64,000 nt of DNA from Marinovum sp048263515 (GCF_048263515.1 NZ_JBLXEC010000021.1:17999-81998), one strand, 5' to 3'; shown: positions 1 to 10,100, numbered from the stretch's first letter. Notes: generated by a model not told the origin, from the sequence alone. Numbers and translations: made by a program.

Positions 1-984
1 GGTGACGGAATCGCCGGGAATGCCGAAGACCAGCGCCGGGATCCAGACCCCGCCAAGCGCGGCGTTGTTGGAGGCACCGGCGGCGGCCAGGCCCTCGGGG
101 TGGCCGGTGCCGAACTTGTCGGGTGTGCGAGAGAATTTCTTGGCGACCGCATAGGCCACCCAGGCGGCGATGTCCGATCCCGCGCCGGGCAGGATGCCCA
201 CGACGGTGCCGATCAGGCTGCCGCGCACCAGGTTGCCCTTGTTGTCGCGCATCATCCGACCTTGGCCGCCGAAGACCGAGGAATTGGACTTCGGAATGGC
301 AGACTTGTCGTGGCGCTTGGCCATCGAAAACCGCAGGATCTCGGTCATCGCGAACATGCCGATCATCGCCGGGATGAAGCTGACACCGGCCATCAGCTCA
401 ACCGAGCCATAGGTGAAGCGGGGGAAGCCACCGGTCACGTCGATGCCGATGGTGGCGATGAACAGCCCGATCAGCAGCGACACCGTGCCCTTGACCGCGG
501 TGCCGCGCGAGATGATCACCGAGCAGCTGAGCCCGAGGCAGGCCAGCCAGAAATACTCGACGGTGCTGAACTGAAAGGCGAATTCCGCCAGAAACGGCGC
601 GCCGGTGGCGAGGATGATCGCCCCCACCATGCCGCCGAAGACCGAACAGACCAGGCCGATGCCCAACGCCTTTTCCGCCTCGCCGCGCAGGGTGTATTGA
701 TAGGCGTCATCGACATAGGCCGCCGAGGCCGGCGTGCCGGGAATGCGCAGCATGGCGCCGGGAATGTCACCGGCAAAGATCGCCATGGTCACCGCGCTGA
801 CGATGGCGGCGATGGCCGGTAGCGGGTCCATGAAGAAGGTCAGCGGCACCAGCAGAGCCGTGGCCATGGTGGCCGAGAGCCCAGGGATCGCCCCGACGAA
901 CAGCCCGAAGATCGAAGAGGCCAGGATGACGCCCAGTACCGAGGGGTCCATGACCATGAGGAATGCATCAGCGAAAGTGCCCAT
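1..984 (-). CDS. tctA: Tripartite tricarboxylate transporter large permease TctA (partial)
   Basis: This is the large membrane subunit of a tripartite tricarboxylate transporter (TTT), which imports citrate-like or other carboxylates together with a periplasmic binding protein and the small subunit TctB. Translation from the ATG at 984 gives a start MGTFADAF followed by the family-typical glycine-rich segment GAIPGLSATMATALLVP and repeated hydrophobic stretches. The gene runs off the left window edge after about 328 codons of an expected roughly 500. It starts 18 bases after the tctB stop behind an AAGGAG ribosome binding site, so it is the last visible gene of a tctC-tctB-tctA operon. The substrate cannot be read from the sequence. 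Confidence 0.92.
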   Translation of the reverse strand, partial: MGTFADAFLMVMDPSVLGVILASSIFGLFVGAIPGLSATMATALLVPLTFFMDPLPAIAAIVSAVTMAIFAGDIPGAMLRIPGTPASAAYVDDAYQYTLRGEAEKALGIGLVCSVFGGMVGAIILATGAPFLAEFAFQFSTVEYFWLACLGLSCSVIISRGTAVKGTVSLLIGLFIATIGIDVTGGFPRFTYGSVELMAGVSFIPAMIGMFAMTEILRFSMAKRHDKSAIPKSNSSVFGGQGRMMRDNKGNLVRGSLIGTVVGILPGAGSDIAAWVAYAVAKKFSRTPDKFGTGHPEGLAAAGASNNAALGGVWIPALVFGIPGDSVT

Positions 985-1002
985 GGGGATCTCCTTGTCA
1001 GC

Positions 1003-1476
1003 CTACCAGGCGACGGATTGCAGGACGCCCCATGGCAGGGGCACGAGGAAGACCTTGCTGAACAGCGTGTGGATCGCCAGCGAGGCAATGACCGAGACCA
1101 GCAGCGCGGTCACCAGAGAGACCCGCAGCGACAGCAGAAAGGCCAGCAGCACCGTGATGCTGAGCAGCGGAAAGCCGATCACGAAGAGCAGGGGAATGAA
1201 GCTCGCCGTGCCGATCAGCACGATGGCCACGCGGAAGATCCGCAGCCGGTCGGTGATCCAGTCGCCGGGGGTGATCAGGCGCGGGCGCTCGGCGTTCAGA
1301 AAATCCTTGGCGATCAGCACGATGGCACAGGCGCCAAGGCCCAGCGCCACGATGGTGGGCAACAGGCCCGAGCCGATGGATTGCCCCGGGATTACCGGGA
1401 AGGTTCTGGCCTGAAACAGCACGGCGGCTGCAAACAGAAGCAGAAAGCACCCGATCAGGCGGTCACTGACTTTCAT
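1003..1476 (-). CDS. tctB: Tripartite tricarboxylate transporter small permease TctB
   Basis: This encodes a 157-residue small membrane subunit of the TTT transporter, partner of the TctA permease just downstream. The protein has about four hydrophobic segments (near residues 7-25, 35-52, 75-92 and 100-135), the TctB pattern. The ATG at 1476 is preferred over an in-frame ATG 26 codons upstream because an AGGAG box lies just before it and because the extra residues are proline/arginine-rich and unlike a membrane protein start. Position between tctC and tctA, with short spacers, matches the usual operon order of the family. TctB sequences are poorly conserved, so the assignment rests on size, topology and context. 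Confidence 0.88.
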   Translation of the reverse strand: MKVSDRLIGCFLLLFAAAVLFQARTFPVIPGQSIGSGLLPTIVALGLGACAIVLIAKDFLNAERPRLITPGDWITDRLRIFRVAIVLIGTASFIPLLFVIGFPLLSITVLLAFLLSLRVSLVTALLVSVIASLAIHTLFSKVFLVPLPWGVLQSVAW

Positions 1477-1614
1477 GGTGTCTCCTATCGATATCCGGGA
1501 TCGGGCCGCGCGGGGCGCAGGCGGGGCAGGGCGTGCCCTGGCGCCGAAGTTCATCTTCGGACCGGATGAAACGGGAAAAGGGGGCGCACCGGCAGGACCG
1601 GTGCGCCGAAGGGG

Positions 1615-2595
1615 TTACTTGGTCAGGCCGGCGGCTTCCATCACCTTGCCGTTGGCGGCATCCGCCTCGGCCATGAAGGCACCATAGGCCGGGCCGTCCA
1701 TCCAGACCTTGCCAAAGCCGCGGTCTGCCATGAAGGCGGTGAACTCCTCGGAATTCCACGCGGTCTCCAGCGCGGCCGAGAGCTTGTTCACGGCTTCGAC
1801 CGGCAGACCGGCGGGGCCTGCAACGCCGCGCCAGGTGGCGACCTTCAGGTCGATGCCGGTTTCCGATTTCACCGTCGGCAGGTCCTCGAGGCCGGGAAGC
1901 GGCTCGTCCGCCATCACTGCCAGCGCCTTGACCTTGCCGGCCGAGATCAGCGAGGCCGCTTCGGGATAGGAGCAGGAGACGATGTCGACACCGCCGGAGA
2001 CCAAGTCCTGCAGACCAGCGGCCGAGCCCTTGGAGGGCACCCACGGCACCGCATTGGCGTCAAGACCGGCTTCGACGACGAGACCCGCCATGGCGAGGTG
2101 CCAGATGCCGCCCTGGCCGGTGCCCGAGGATTTCATCTCGCCCGGCGCCGCCTTGGCGGCCTCGAGGAATTCCGAGATCGTGTTGTATTCGGAATCCGCG
2201 CTGACGTGGAACGCTGCCGGATCGGCATTGAACAGGCCGATCGGGGTATAGGCGGTGTGGTCCAACTCAGTCAGGCCGGCGTGGTGCATCATCGCGATTT
2301 CGACCGTCGCGGTGCCGATGGTGTAGCCGTCGGGCGCGGCATTGGCGATGGCCGAATGGCCGACAACACCAGAGCCGCCGTCACGGTTGACCACCGAGAC
2401 CGGCACGCCCAGTTCCTTTTCCATCAGCCCGGCGAGCATGCGGCTGGTGGCATCGGTGCCGCCGCCTGCGCCCCACGGCACGATCCAGGTGATCGGACGC
2501 TCGGGGTATTCCGCCTGGGCGGTCCCGGCAAAGGTCATGGCGCCCATGGCAAAGGCCGCGGTGCCGAGGGCAGCCGTCACAAGATTACGAAGCAT
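1615..2595 (-). CDS. tctC: Tripartite tricarboxylate transporter substrate-binding protein TctC
   Basis: This is the periplasmic solute-binding protein of the TTT system (Bug/TctC family), 326 residues. A Sec signal peptide is clear: a short basic start, a hydrophobic core and an AQA cleavage site near residue 28, after which the mature protein begins EYPERPITWIVPW, the characteristic opening of Bug proteins. The family motif region GGTDATSR follows. The ATG at 2595 has a GGGAG box 9 bases upstream; the longer frame to 2706 would bury the signal peptide. It is the first gene of the operon and lies divergent from dctP across a 399-bp gap. The ligand is probably a carboxylate, by family only. 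Confidence 0.93.
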   Translation of the reverse strand: MLRNLVTAALGTAAFAMGAMTFAGTAQAEYPERPITWIVPWGAGGGTDATSRMLAGLMEKELGVPVSVVNRDGGSGVVGHSAIANAAPDGYTIGTATVEIAMMHHAGLTELDHTAYTPIGLFNADPAAFHVSADSEYNTISEFLEAAKAAPGEMKSSGTGQGGIWHLAMAGLVVEAGLDANAVPWVPSKGSAAGLQDLVSGGVDIVSCSYPEAASLISAGKVKALAVMADEPLPGLEDLPTVKSETGIDLKVATWRGVAGPAGLPVEAVNKLSAALETAWNSEEFTAFMADRGFGKVWMDGPAYGAFMAEADAANGKVMEAAGLTK

Positions 2596-2762
2596 GAATT
2601 TCTCCCAGATGTGTAATGATTTTCGGGCGCATCGGCATTCCTCCTGGCCGGTTGTGCCCAATTCAAATGCCGAAACACATGGAAACGCTATTCCATCGTC
2701 GGGCATCCGTCTACGTCGCTGTTTCGCCCTTGGCGTGGTTTCGCATTTGCCAGGGACGGGGA

Positions 2763-2793
2763 TTTGGCATTGATCGGTCCATCAATTCCCAAA
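2763..2793. promoter_or_regulatory. Interrupted palindrome, candidate operator between tctC and dctP
   Basis: The sequence reads TTTGG, one base, ATTGAT, a six-base centre CGGTCC, ATCAAT, two bases, CCAAA. The inner arms ATTGAT/ATCAAT and outer arms TTTGG/CCAAA are complementary, giving an imperfect 31-bp dyad. Its location midway between two divergent transporter operons suggests a dimeric repressor site, possibly of the GntR type that often controls TRAP operons. The regulator is not visible and the function is inference. Confidence 0.45.
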
Positions 2794-2890
2794 CCGCCTG
2801 TTTTTTACGCTTTTGCCTTCTGCGCTCCTCCTTCTTCGCGGCCGACGACGCGACCGATACATCAAAGTGGGATACTAGTCAGCAATTTTC

Positions 2891-2918
2891 TTGACGCAAG
2901 AGCCAAGCGCGGTCTATC
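2891..2918 (+). promoter_or_regulatory. Candidate sigma-70 promoter for dctPQM
   Basis: A TTGACG element at 2891-2896 is followed after 16 bases by TCTATC at 2913-2918. The -35 match is good and the -10 is weak. It lies about 77 bases upstream of the dctP start codon, a reasonable leader length. The call is by eye only. Confidence 0.35.
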
Positions 2919-2994
2919 AGTGGCTCGACTGCTGAGGAGTCTGCCGCCCGGTCTGTCACCGCGGCGCAAGATCATAGTCTGGGAGGACACCAAC

Positions 2995-4008
2995 ATGACC
3001 ATTCGTACCTTCACCAAAAAGGCTGCGCGCCTGACACTTGGCGTGGCCCTTGCCACCGGGCTGAGCGCGGTCTCGATGACCGCCGCCGTCGCACAGGAAG
3101 TGACCCTGCGCGGTGCCAGCATGTTCGACGAGAACCACGCCTTCACCAAGACGATGCGCAAGTTCGCCGAGCTGGTCGAGGCGAATTATGACGGCGAGGT
3201 CGAGTTCGACCTGCGGCTCAACGGCGAGCTGGGCGTCGAAAGCGACTATGTGAACTTCCTGCAGCAGGGCGTCGCCATCGACTATACGATCATGGCCCCC
3301 TCCAACATGGCCAAGTTCGCGCCGGCGATCCCGCTGATGGACATGCCCTTCCTGTTCCGCGATCTCGATCACTGGAACGCCGTGCTGTCGAGCGATGCCT
3401 TCGGCCCGCTGGAAGCCGAGCTGGAGAAAAACGCCGACATCAAGATCATCGGCTACACCGGCGGCGGCGTGCGCAACCTGGTGTCAAGCGAACCGATCGG
3501 CAATCTCGACGATCTGGCCGGCCACAAGATGCGCGTGATGGGCGCCCCGATCCAGGCCAAGACCTTCTCGGCGCTGACCGCGGCCCCCTCGGCCATCGCC
3601 TATAACGAGGTCTACAACGCCATCCAGTCCGGCGTGATCGCCGGCTTCGAGAACGAGGCCGCCAGCATCCAGAACCTCAAGTTCTACGAGGTCGCGCCCC
3701 ACGTCACGCTGACCAAGCACACCATCACCGTGCGCCCCATCGTGATGAGCGGCAAGACCTTTCGCAAGCTGCCCGAAGCGCTGCAGGCCGCAGTTCTGAA
3801 GGCCGGTAAGGAAGCCGGGGCCTATGGCCGCGAGCTGGAATCGCGTGAGGACGGTCAGAAGCTCCAGGAGATGATCGACGCCGGCCAGATCCAGGTGCAG
3901 GAATTCGAAGGCCGCGAAAAGCTGCTCGAGATGGTGGTGCCGGTTCAGGACGAATTCGCCGAGGAAATCCAGGCGACCGACCTGCTGAAAAACGTGCGCG
4001 GCATGTAA
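2995..4008 (+). CDS. dctP: TRAP transporter solute-binding protein DctP
   Basis: This 337-residue protein is the periplasmic binding component of a tripartite ATP-independent periplasmic (TRAP) transporter, which brings carboxylate-type solutes to the DctQM membrane complex. It has a Sec signal peptide ending near AVAQ at about residue 35, and the DctP hallmark region around RVMGAPIQAKTF and GVIAGFENEAAS, where the conserved arginine contacts the ligand carboxylate in characterised members. The ATG at 2995 follows a GGGAGGA box; the longer open frame upstream lacks signal character. The dctQ and dctM genes follow in the same orientation after a hairpin. The substrate is unknown. Confidence 0.94.
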   Translation: MTIRTFTKKAARLTLGVALATGLSAVSMTAAVAQEVTLRGASMFDENHAFTKTMRKFAELVEANYDGEVEFDLRLNGELGVESDYVNFLQQGVAIDYTIMAPSNMAKFAPAIPLMDMPFLFRDLDHWNAVLSSDAFGPLEAELEKNADIKIIGYTGGGVRNLVSSEPIGNLDDLAGHKMRVMGAPIQAKTFSALTAAPSAIAYNEVYNAIQSGVIAGFENEAASIQNLKFYEVAPHVTLTKHTITVRPIVMSGKTFRKLPEALQAAVLKAGKEAGAYGRELESREDGQKLQEMIDAGQIQVQEFEGREKLLEMVVPVQDEFAEEIQATDLLKNVRGM

Positions 4009-4017
4009 CCTGCCGTC

Positions 4018-4047
4018 GGGGCGCGCCGTCACCGGGGCGCCCCTTTT
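4018..4047 (+). terminator. Hairpin with T-run between dctP and dctQ
   Basis: GGGGCGC at 4018-4024 pairs with GCGCCCC at 4037-4043 and is followed directly by TTTT. Placed between the binding-protein gene and the membrane genes, it probably acts as an attenuator or 3' stabilising hairpin so that dctP is made in excess over dctQM, a common arrangement for binding-protein transporters. This role is inferred. Confidence 0.55.
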
Positions 4048-4089
4048 GCATTCCGGAGCCACACGCTCCGACGGAAAGGCCAAATCACC

Positions 4090-4584
4090 ATGATCGGGCG
4101 AGCCCTTGAAACCTTCTGCGCGGGTCTGCGCATCCTGCTCGGCTGCCTGATGGCGGCGCTGGCCGTGCCGGTGGCGATGCAGGTCATCGCCCGCTACACC
4201 GGGCTGATCCCCACCTACCTCTGGACCGAGGAACTGGCGACCTTCATCTTCGTCTGGGTGGTGATGATCGGCGCGATGCTGGCGGTCTGGGACGGCACCC
4301 ACTTCGACGTGGTGATCACCCCCGACGCCACCAGCCCGCTAGGCGTGCTGATCCAGAAGAGCGTGGTGCATCTGGCGATCATGGTCTTCGCGCTGCTCTT
4401 TGCCTGGTACGGCATCGAATACGCCAAGGTCGGCTCGATCCAGAGCTCGGTGATGATGCGCATCAACCTGCTGTGGATCTACATCGCCGTGCCGCTGGCC
4501 GGCGCGATCTGGGCCGTCTTTACTGCCTACCGGCTCTACGAGGCCTTTGACGCCTACACCCAATCCAGGAAAGCCAAATCATGA
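4090..4584 (+). CDS. dctQ: TRAP transporter small permease DctQ
   Basis: This 164-residue protein is the small membrane subunit of the TRAP transporter. Four hydrophobic helices are visible (about residues 12-32, 45-66, 88-108 and 125-147). The segment RYTGLIPTYLWTEELATFIFVWVV around residues 35-58 is the most conserved part of the DctQ family, including the W-x-E-E motif. It begins behind a purine-rich AAAGG box and its stop overlaps the dctM start by four bases, which indicates translational coupling of the two membrane subunits. Confidence 0.93.
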   Translation: MIGRALETFCAGLRILLGCLMAALAVPVAMQVIARYTGLIPTYLWTEELATFIFVWVVMIGAMLAVWDGTHFDVVITPDATSPLGVLIQKSVVHLAIMVFALLFAWYGIEYAKVGSIQSSVMMRINLLWIYIAVPLAGAIWAVFTAYRLYEAFDAYTQSRKAKS

Positions 4585-5891
4585 TCGTTTCAACGGGTCT
4601 GGCCTGCACCATTCTGGTCGGCGGCTTTCTGGCATTGATTCTGATCCGGGTTCCGGTGGCTTTCGCGCTCGGCATTGCCACCATTCCGATCGTGATCCTG
4701 GATCTGCGGCTGACGCCATTCATCATCCTTGACCGGATGTTCCAATCCTACAATTCCTTCATCCTGCTCGCGGTGCCATTCTTTCTTTTGGCCGCGAACC
4801 TGATGAATTCCGGCAAGATCACCACCAAGCTGATCGATTTCGCCCGGGTTCTGACCGGCTGGATGCCGGGCGGACTGGGCCATGTGAACGTCGCGGTGTC
4901 GATGCTCTTTGCCGGCATCTCCGGCTCGTCCACCGCCGATGCGGCCGGCTGCGGCAAGATCCTGATCCCGGCGATGGTGAAAGAGGGCTACGACACCCGT
5001 TTTGCCATCGCGATCACCGCCTGTTCCTCGGTGATGGGGGTCATCATCCCGCCGAGCATCCTGATGGTTGTCTGGGGCGGGGTGATGCAGATCTCGGTCG
5101 GCGCGCTCTTTCTCGCCGGTGCGATCCCGGGCCTGCTGATCGGCTTTGCGCTGATGGCCACGGTCTACGGCTATGCCCGCGCCTACGACTATCCCATCGC
5201 ACTCAAGCCCACCTTCGCCGAGTTCTGGAGCGCCTTCAAAGGCGCGGCGCTGGCGCTGCTGACCCCGATCCTGGTGATCGGCGGCATTGTCGGCGGCATC
5301 GTCACCCCGACCGAAAGCGCCATCATCGCGGCGGGTTATGCGCTGATCCTCGGGTTCTTTGTCTACCGGACCGTGTCGATCAAGGATCTCGGGCATATCT
5401 TCTACGACACCGGCCGCTTTGCCTCGATCTCGCTCTTTGCCATCGGCACCGCCTCGGCCTTTGGCTGGATGCTGGCCTTCTACAACGTGCCCCGGCTGAT
5501 CGTCGAAACGCTGACCGCGAACGAATTCGGCATGATCGGCACCGCGCTGATCATCGCGGCGCTGTTCCTGTTCTTCGGGCTGTTCATCGATGCGATCCCG
5601 ACGATCATCATCCTCGGCACCGTGCTTCTGCCGGTGGCCCAGGCGGCCGACATTCACCCGATCGCCTTTGCCATCATCGGGATCATCTCGCTGGCCTTTG
5701 GGCTGGTGACGCCACCCTATGGGCTCTGTCTGCTGATATCGGCGGCCATCGGCGGGATGAACGTGGTCAGCGTGATGCGCGATGTCTGCATCATCCTGGC
5801 GCCGATGCTGCTGATCCTGCTGCTGATCATCCTCTTCCCCGAGATCGCGCTCTGGCTGCCGCGGACGCTGATGCCGGCGACCTTCAACTGA
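4581..5891 (+). CDS. dctM: TRAP transporter large permease DctM
   Basis: This 436-residue protein is the large, transport-catalysing subunit of the TRAP transporter, of the usual family length with about twelve hydrophobic segments. Family signatures include the early LMNSGKIT, the SGSSTADAA stretch near residue 115 and the PPSILMVVWG segment near residue 155. It starts within an ATGA overlap with dctQ. Together with dctP and dctQ it forms a complete Na+-driven uptake system. A perfect 8-bp hairpin follows the stop codon, so the operon probably ends here. Confidence 0.95.
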   Translation: MIVSTGLACTILVGGFLALILIRVPVAFALGIATIPIVILDLRLTPFIILDRMFQSYNSFILLAVPFFLLAANLMNSGKITTKLIDFARVLTGWMPGGLGHVNVAVSMLFAGISGSSTADAAGCGKILIPAMVKEGYDTRFAIAITACSSVMGVIIPPSILMVVWGGVMQISVGALFLAGAIPGLLIGFALMATVYGYARAYDYPIALKPTFAEFWSAFKGAALALLTPILVIGGIVGGIVTPTESAIIAAGYALILGFFVYRTVSIKDLGHIFYDTGRFASISLFAIGTASAFGWMLAFYNVPRLIVETLTANEFGMIGTALIIAALFLFFGLFIDAIPTIIILGTVLLPVAQAADIHPIAFAIIGIISLAFGLVTPPYGLCLLISAAIGGMNVVSVMRDVCIILAPMLLILLLIILFPEIALWLPRTLMPATFN

Positions 5892-5896
5892 GGCTT

Positions 5897-5917
5897 GGCC
5901 CGGGTCTGTCCCGGGCC
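5897..5917 (+). terminator. Hairpin downstream of dctM
   Basis: GGCCCGGG at 5897-5904 and CCCGGGCC at 5910-5917 form a perfect 8-bp stem with a five-base loop, six bases after the dctM stop. There is no strong T-run, so it may be a weak intrinsic terminator or an mRNA-stabilising hairpin. Confidence 0.5.
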
Positions 5918-6023
5918 TGTCCGCCTTTAGGTCAGTGCCGTGCAAGCCTGACGGTCGACAAAGGCCGCGCCGAGGCTGTACTTGGGTCAGCACACCCGGC
6001 GCACCATGACCCAAGGCAGCATC

Positions 6024-6977
6024 ATGTCCATCCTCCTGATCCACACCGGCGGCACCATCGGCATGGTGCAGACCGCCCAGGGCTTTGCCCCCCGAACCGG
6101 GATCGTCGAAGAGGCGGTGGCGGATCTGCTGGCCAAAGGCGAGGTGACCGGCCCGATAGAGATCCTGCGGCTCGATCCGCTGATCGATTCCGCCCAGGCC
6201 ACGCCAGAGGACTGGCGGCGCGTGGCGCAGAGCATCCACGACGCATCGGGCAAGCATGAGGCGTTCGTGGTGACCCATGGCACCGACACGCTGGCCTATA
6301 CCGCCGCCGCGCTCTGCCTCGCTCTGCCGGGGTTGGAAAAGCCGGTGATCGTGACCGGTGCCATGCTGCCGCTGACCGTGGCGGGCACTGACGGGCGCGA
6401 CAACCTGATCGCGGCGCTGAACGTCGCGCGGACGGCCGGGCCCGGCGTCCGGGTGCAGTTCGGCGGGCAGCTCCTGCACGGTGCGCGGGTGCGCAAGTCG
6501 CACTCGCAGGCCTTCGATGCCTTCGAGGCCGCCACCAGCGACCAGCCGCCGCTGATGCCGGCCGAAAGCTTTGGCTTGAACGCGGTACAGCGCCACAAGG
6601 TCGGCATCCTCTCGGTCGCGCCCGGCTGCTGCATGGCGCTCTTTGCCGCGGCGGCCGAGGTCTGCGACGGGCTGGTGCTGCGCTGCTTCGGCTCCGGGAC
6701 GGCGCCCGACACGCCCGAGATGCGCGCGGCGCTGCAGGCGGCGTGCGCGCGCGAGGTGCCGGTGCTGGCGGTCAGCCAATGCCCCGAAGGCGGCATGCGG
6801 CTCGGTACCTATGCGGCGGGGCAGGTCCTGCAGGACACCGGCGTGGTCGACGGCCGCGACATGAGCCCCGAGATGGCCTTTGCCAAGATGCAGTTCGCCC
6901 TGAGCCTGACGCCGGATTTCGAGGCCCGCCGGGATTTTCTGGCCACCCCTCAGTGCGGCGAGATGCTCGCCCCCTGA
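6024..6977 (+). CDS. L-asparaginase (type I/cytoplasmic-like)
   Basis: This 317-residue protein hydrolyses L-asparagine to aspartate and ammonia, or is a close relative with that fold. The N-terminal catalytic threonine motif HTGGTIG lies at residues 7-13 and the second motif, THGTDTL, holds the second active-site threonine and aspartate. No signal peptide is present, so it should be cytoplasmic. I chose the ATG at 6024 because an AAGGCAG purine stretch precedes it and homologues start just before the HTGGT motif; an ATG at 6006 and a TTG at 5982 are possible but have no ribosome site. It stands alone after the TRAP operon; a link to the transporter substrate is speculative. Confidence 0.9.
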   Translation: MSILLIHTGGTIGMVQTAQGFAPRTGIVEEAVADLLAKGEVTGPIEILRLDPLIDSAQATPEDWRRVAQSIHDASGKHEAFVVTHGTDTLAYTAAALCLALPGLEKPVIVTGAMLPLTVAGTDGRDNLIAALNVARTAGPGVRVQFGGQLLHGARVRKSHSQAFDAFEAATSDQPPLMPAESFGLNAVQRHKVGILSVAPGCCMALFAAAAEVCDGLVLRCFGSGTAPDTPEMRAALQAACAREVPVLAVSQCPEGGMRLGTYAAGQVLQDTGVVDGRDMSPEMAFAKMQFALSLTPDFEARRDFLATPQCGEMLAP

Positions 6978-7166
6978 GGCGGGGTCTGCGCCCACATTTC
7001 GGAGGTGCCGGACGAACCGCCACGCGCCACCCCGCAAAATGGCGCAGAGGCTCAGCCGGCCTATCCAAAGGCGACCGGGCCTATCCCGACGCACAGGGCA
7101 CTCCCCGGGGCGATCCGTGTCATACCTCTGCGCATGTTACCGTATTCGAGTGGTCAGAGGCTTTCC

Positions 7167-10100
7167 ATGCCCGGTTTGTTGCGCCTGTTTGCCGCCTGGA
7201 GTGTGGCCCTGTTTCTGCTGGGCCTGTCGGCCACCGGTGCGTTTGCGCTGACCGCCGGTGATGTCTCCTTCACCTTCACCACCGGCAATGTCGCGTCAGG
7301 CAACCAGAAGCTGATCGTCGACAGCAACAACTGCGATGTCGGCGAAGGTCCGCGGGCGGCCTATGTCGGCGGCATCGTGACCAACACCTCCCTGACCACG
7401 CTCTCCGACCTCAAGGCCGAGCTGACCGGGCTCGACACGCTGGCCGGTTTCGGCTTTGCCGGCGGGCAGGTGCCGCAGCAGACCATTGGCAGCCTGGCGC
7501 CGGGTGCCTCGGTGGCGGTCTACTGGTACATCACCTATCCCTGTACCACCGATCTGACCGATGCGATCAGCTTCGAATTCACCGACATCGGCCTCGGCGC
7601 CGTCACCTCTGCCGCCAATGTCACCACGATTTCGTCGATCTCGGCCAGTGCCGGCGGGCTGGTGATCGTCACCACGATCTCGGCCGGCAACGTCATCGGT
7701 AGCTCGGTGTTCTTCGACGTGCAGTACGAGTTCGGAAATGCCGCCCCGGATGACGAATACTTCCTTCAGCTCGCCGGCAACCAGAGCTTCGACGCTGCCT
7801 GTTTCCGCCTGAAATCGGTCGAGATCCTCACCTCTGACGTCAGCGCCATCCCGGTGGGCTCGATCGACCAGTTCTATTTCCAGGCCACCGGCCGGCAGGG
7901 CGGCAGCGGCCACGTGGTCGATGCGCGCTACGAACTGGTCTACATGTGCGCCGGCGCCTCGACCACGGCGCAGCCCTATTCGGCGCAGACCAGCGGCTCG
8001 ACCAACCTGAAGTACACCGGCAATTTCGACAGCCAGCCGCCGGTGACCTTTGTTCCGGGGGTGAACCCACTGACCGTCGAAAAGACCTCGTCGGCGCTGA
8101 TCCTGCCGCCCGAAGGCGGGCTGACGACCTTTACCGTGACCTTCACCAATTCCTCGACCAGCGAAACGCTGCTGCGCCGGATCGAGGATACGCTGCCCGA
8201 GGGCATGGTCTTTGGCACCACCGATTTCACCAGCCAGGTGACCGAGAGCAATTCCTCGGCAGTGCCGGCCACCGGCTCGACCGGCACGGTGATCTGGGAG
8301 AGCCAGCCCGATGTCACCTGGGTGGTGCCGGCCAACGGCACCCTGAGCCTGCGCTACAACGTGGCTCTCGATGCCGGTGACAAGGTCTACAGCAACAGCG
8401 TCGTCGGCGTCGTCGGCAACGAGACCGTGGGCCCGGCGACGGCCTCGGTGGTGGTCGGCACGCCGACCGGCGCAACCGGCACCATCGTGTCGGACGCCAC
8501 TGTCACCGCTGGGGATGCGATCACCGTGAGCGTCGAGGATGCCGACCTCGACGTCGACCCGCTGCTGGCCGATACGATCACCGTGCAGGCGGTCAATGAC
8601 CGGACGGGCGAGTTCGAGACCGTGATCCTGACCGAGACCGGCCCCAGCACCGGCGTCTTCACCGGCACCCTGCCGACGCTCGATCAGGCTGCGGCGGACC
8701 TGTCGGACAACGGCGTCATGGCGGCCCAGGGCAGCGACACGGTGACCTTCACCTATCAGGACGTGCTCGACGGCAGCGGCGGCGCCGCCGCGCCCACCGC
8801 CACGACGACGATCACCGCCCCCGCGCCGCTGACCGGTGTGACCGGCACGATCACCCAGGACGCAACGATTGCCGCAGGCGCGCCCCTGACCATCACCGTG
8901 ACCGACGCCGACCTCGACGCCGATCCGGCCGTGGCCGAGACCGTCGTCGTCACCACGCTGAACGAGGCCACCGGCGAGGTCGAGGCGGTGACCCTGACCG
9001 AGACCGGCGTGAATACCGGCGTCTTCACCGCCAGCCTGACGACGCTCGAGGGCACGGGGCCAGGGACCGACAGCGATGGCACCATGGTCGTGACAGGCGG
9101 CGAACGCCTGACCACCACCTATCAGGATGCGCTGACCGACACCGGCGCCACCGCCGCGCCAACCGCCAGCACCAATGTCACGACCGACGCGAGCACCATT
9201 ACCGGCTCCATCAGCGCCTCCGCCGCCATCGCGCCCGGTACAGGGGTCGAAGTGACGGTGAGCGACGCCGACCTCGACACCGACCCGGCGCTGGCCGAGA
9301 CACTGACCGTCACCGTCGAGAACACGCGCACCGGCGAGTTGGAGACCCTGACCCTGACCGAGACCGGGCCCGCGACCGGTGTCTTCTCGGCCAAGCTGCC
9401 GACGCTGGATGCCACCACCACCGGCCCGGATGACAACGGCACGCTCAATGTGCAGGCGGGTGACAGCCTCGTCTCGACCTACCTCGATGCCGCCGACGCC
9501 GGTGGCGCGCCGGCCACCGTCACCGCCACCACCAGCGTCAGCGCCGGCGGAGAGATCATCCTGCAGGGCCGGGTGATCCTCGACAACGGCGCCGGCGGAG
9601 GCACCGCCCATGACGGGCTCTACAATGGTGGCGAGCCGAGGCTGGGCGGGCGCCGCGTCGATCTGCGCGCGGCGGACGGCAGCCTGATCGCCAGCACCGA
9701 CACGCTGCTCGACGGCTCTTATGCCTTCACTCTCGACAATAGCCTGGCCGGGACCGCGCTGACCCTGAGCCTGGTCGAGACCCTGGCGGACGAGCGGCAT
9801 GTCTCGTCCAACCCCGGCCCGTTCAGCGATGCCGACCGGCAGGACGGTGCCCTGACCTTCACCCCCGAGGCCAGCACGAACTACGCCCTGCTGAACTTCG
9901 GGATGGTACAGGTGCCGGTGCTGACCGCCGACCGGCAGGTCGCGGTGCAGAGCGGCGGTCGCATCGATATCGGCCACCGCTTCATCGCCACCTCCGACAT
10001 GAGCGTGGCCTTTGCGCTCGCCAACCTGGTCGAGAGCACGCCCGGCATCGCCCAGGTGACGCTCTGGCGCGATCTGGGCTGCGATTTCACCCTGTCGCCC

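Larger units (their letters stand above)
2596..2994. other. Divergent intergenic region between tctC and dctP
   Basis: This 399-bp gap separates two divergent transporter operons and shows no convincing coding sequence on either strand. It is more AT-rich than its surroundings and carries a long dyad and a candidate dctP promoter, listed separately. It is the obvious place for regulators of both uptake systems to act, but no regulator gene for either transporter is present in this window. Confidence 0.6.

Noticed and set aside
5982..6023. Alternative asparaginase start at TTG 5982 or ATG 6006
   Set aside because: No ribosome binding site and extra residues not seen before the HTGGTIG motif in this family.
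4590..7094. 834-codon open frame antisense to dctM and asparaginase
   Set aside because: Both sense genes are clear families; the antisense protein is low complexity and histidine/arginine-rich.
7296..9977. 893-codon open frame antisense to the secreted repeat protein
   Set aside because: Shadow of the repeat-rich coding strand; the sense frame has a signal peptide and recognisable domains, the antisense does not.
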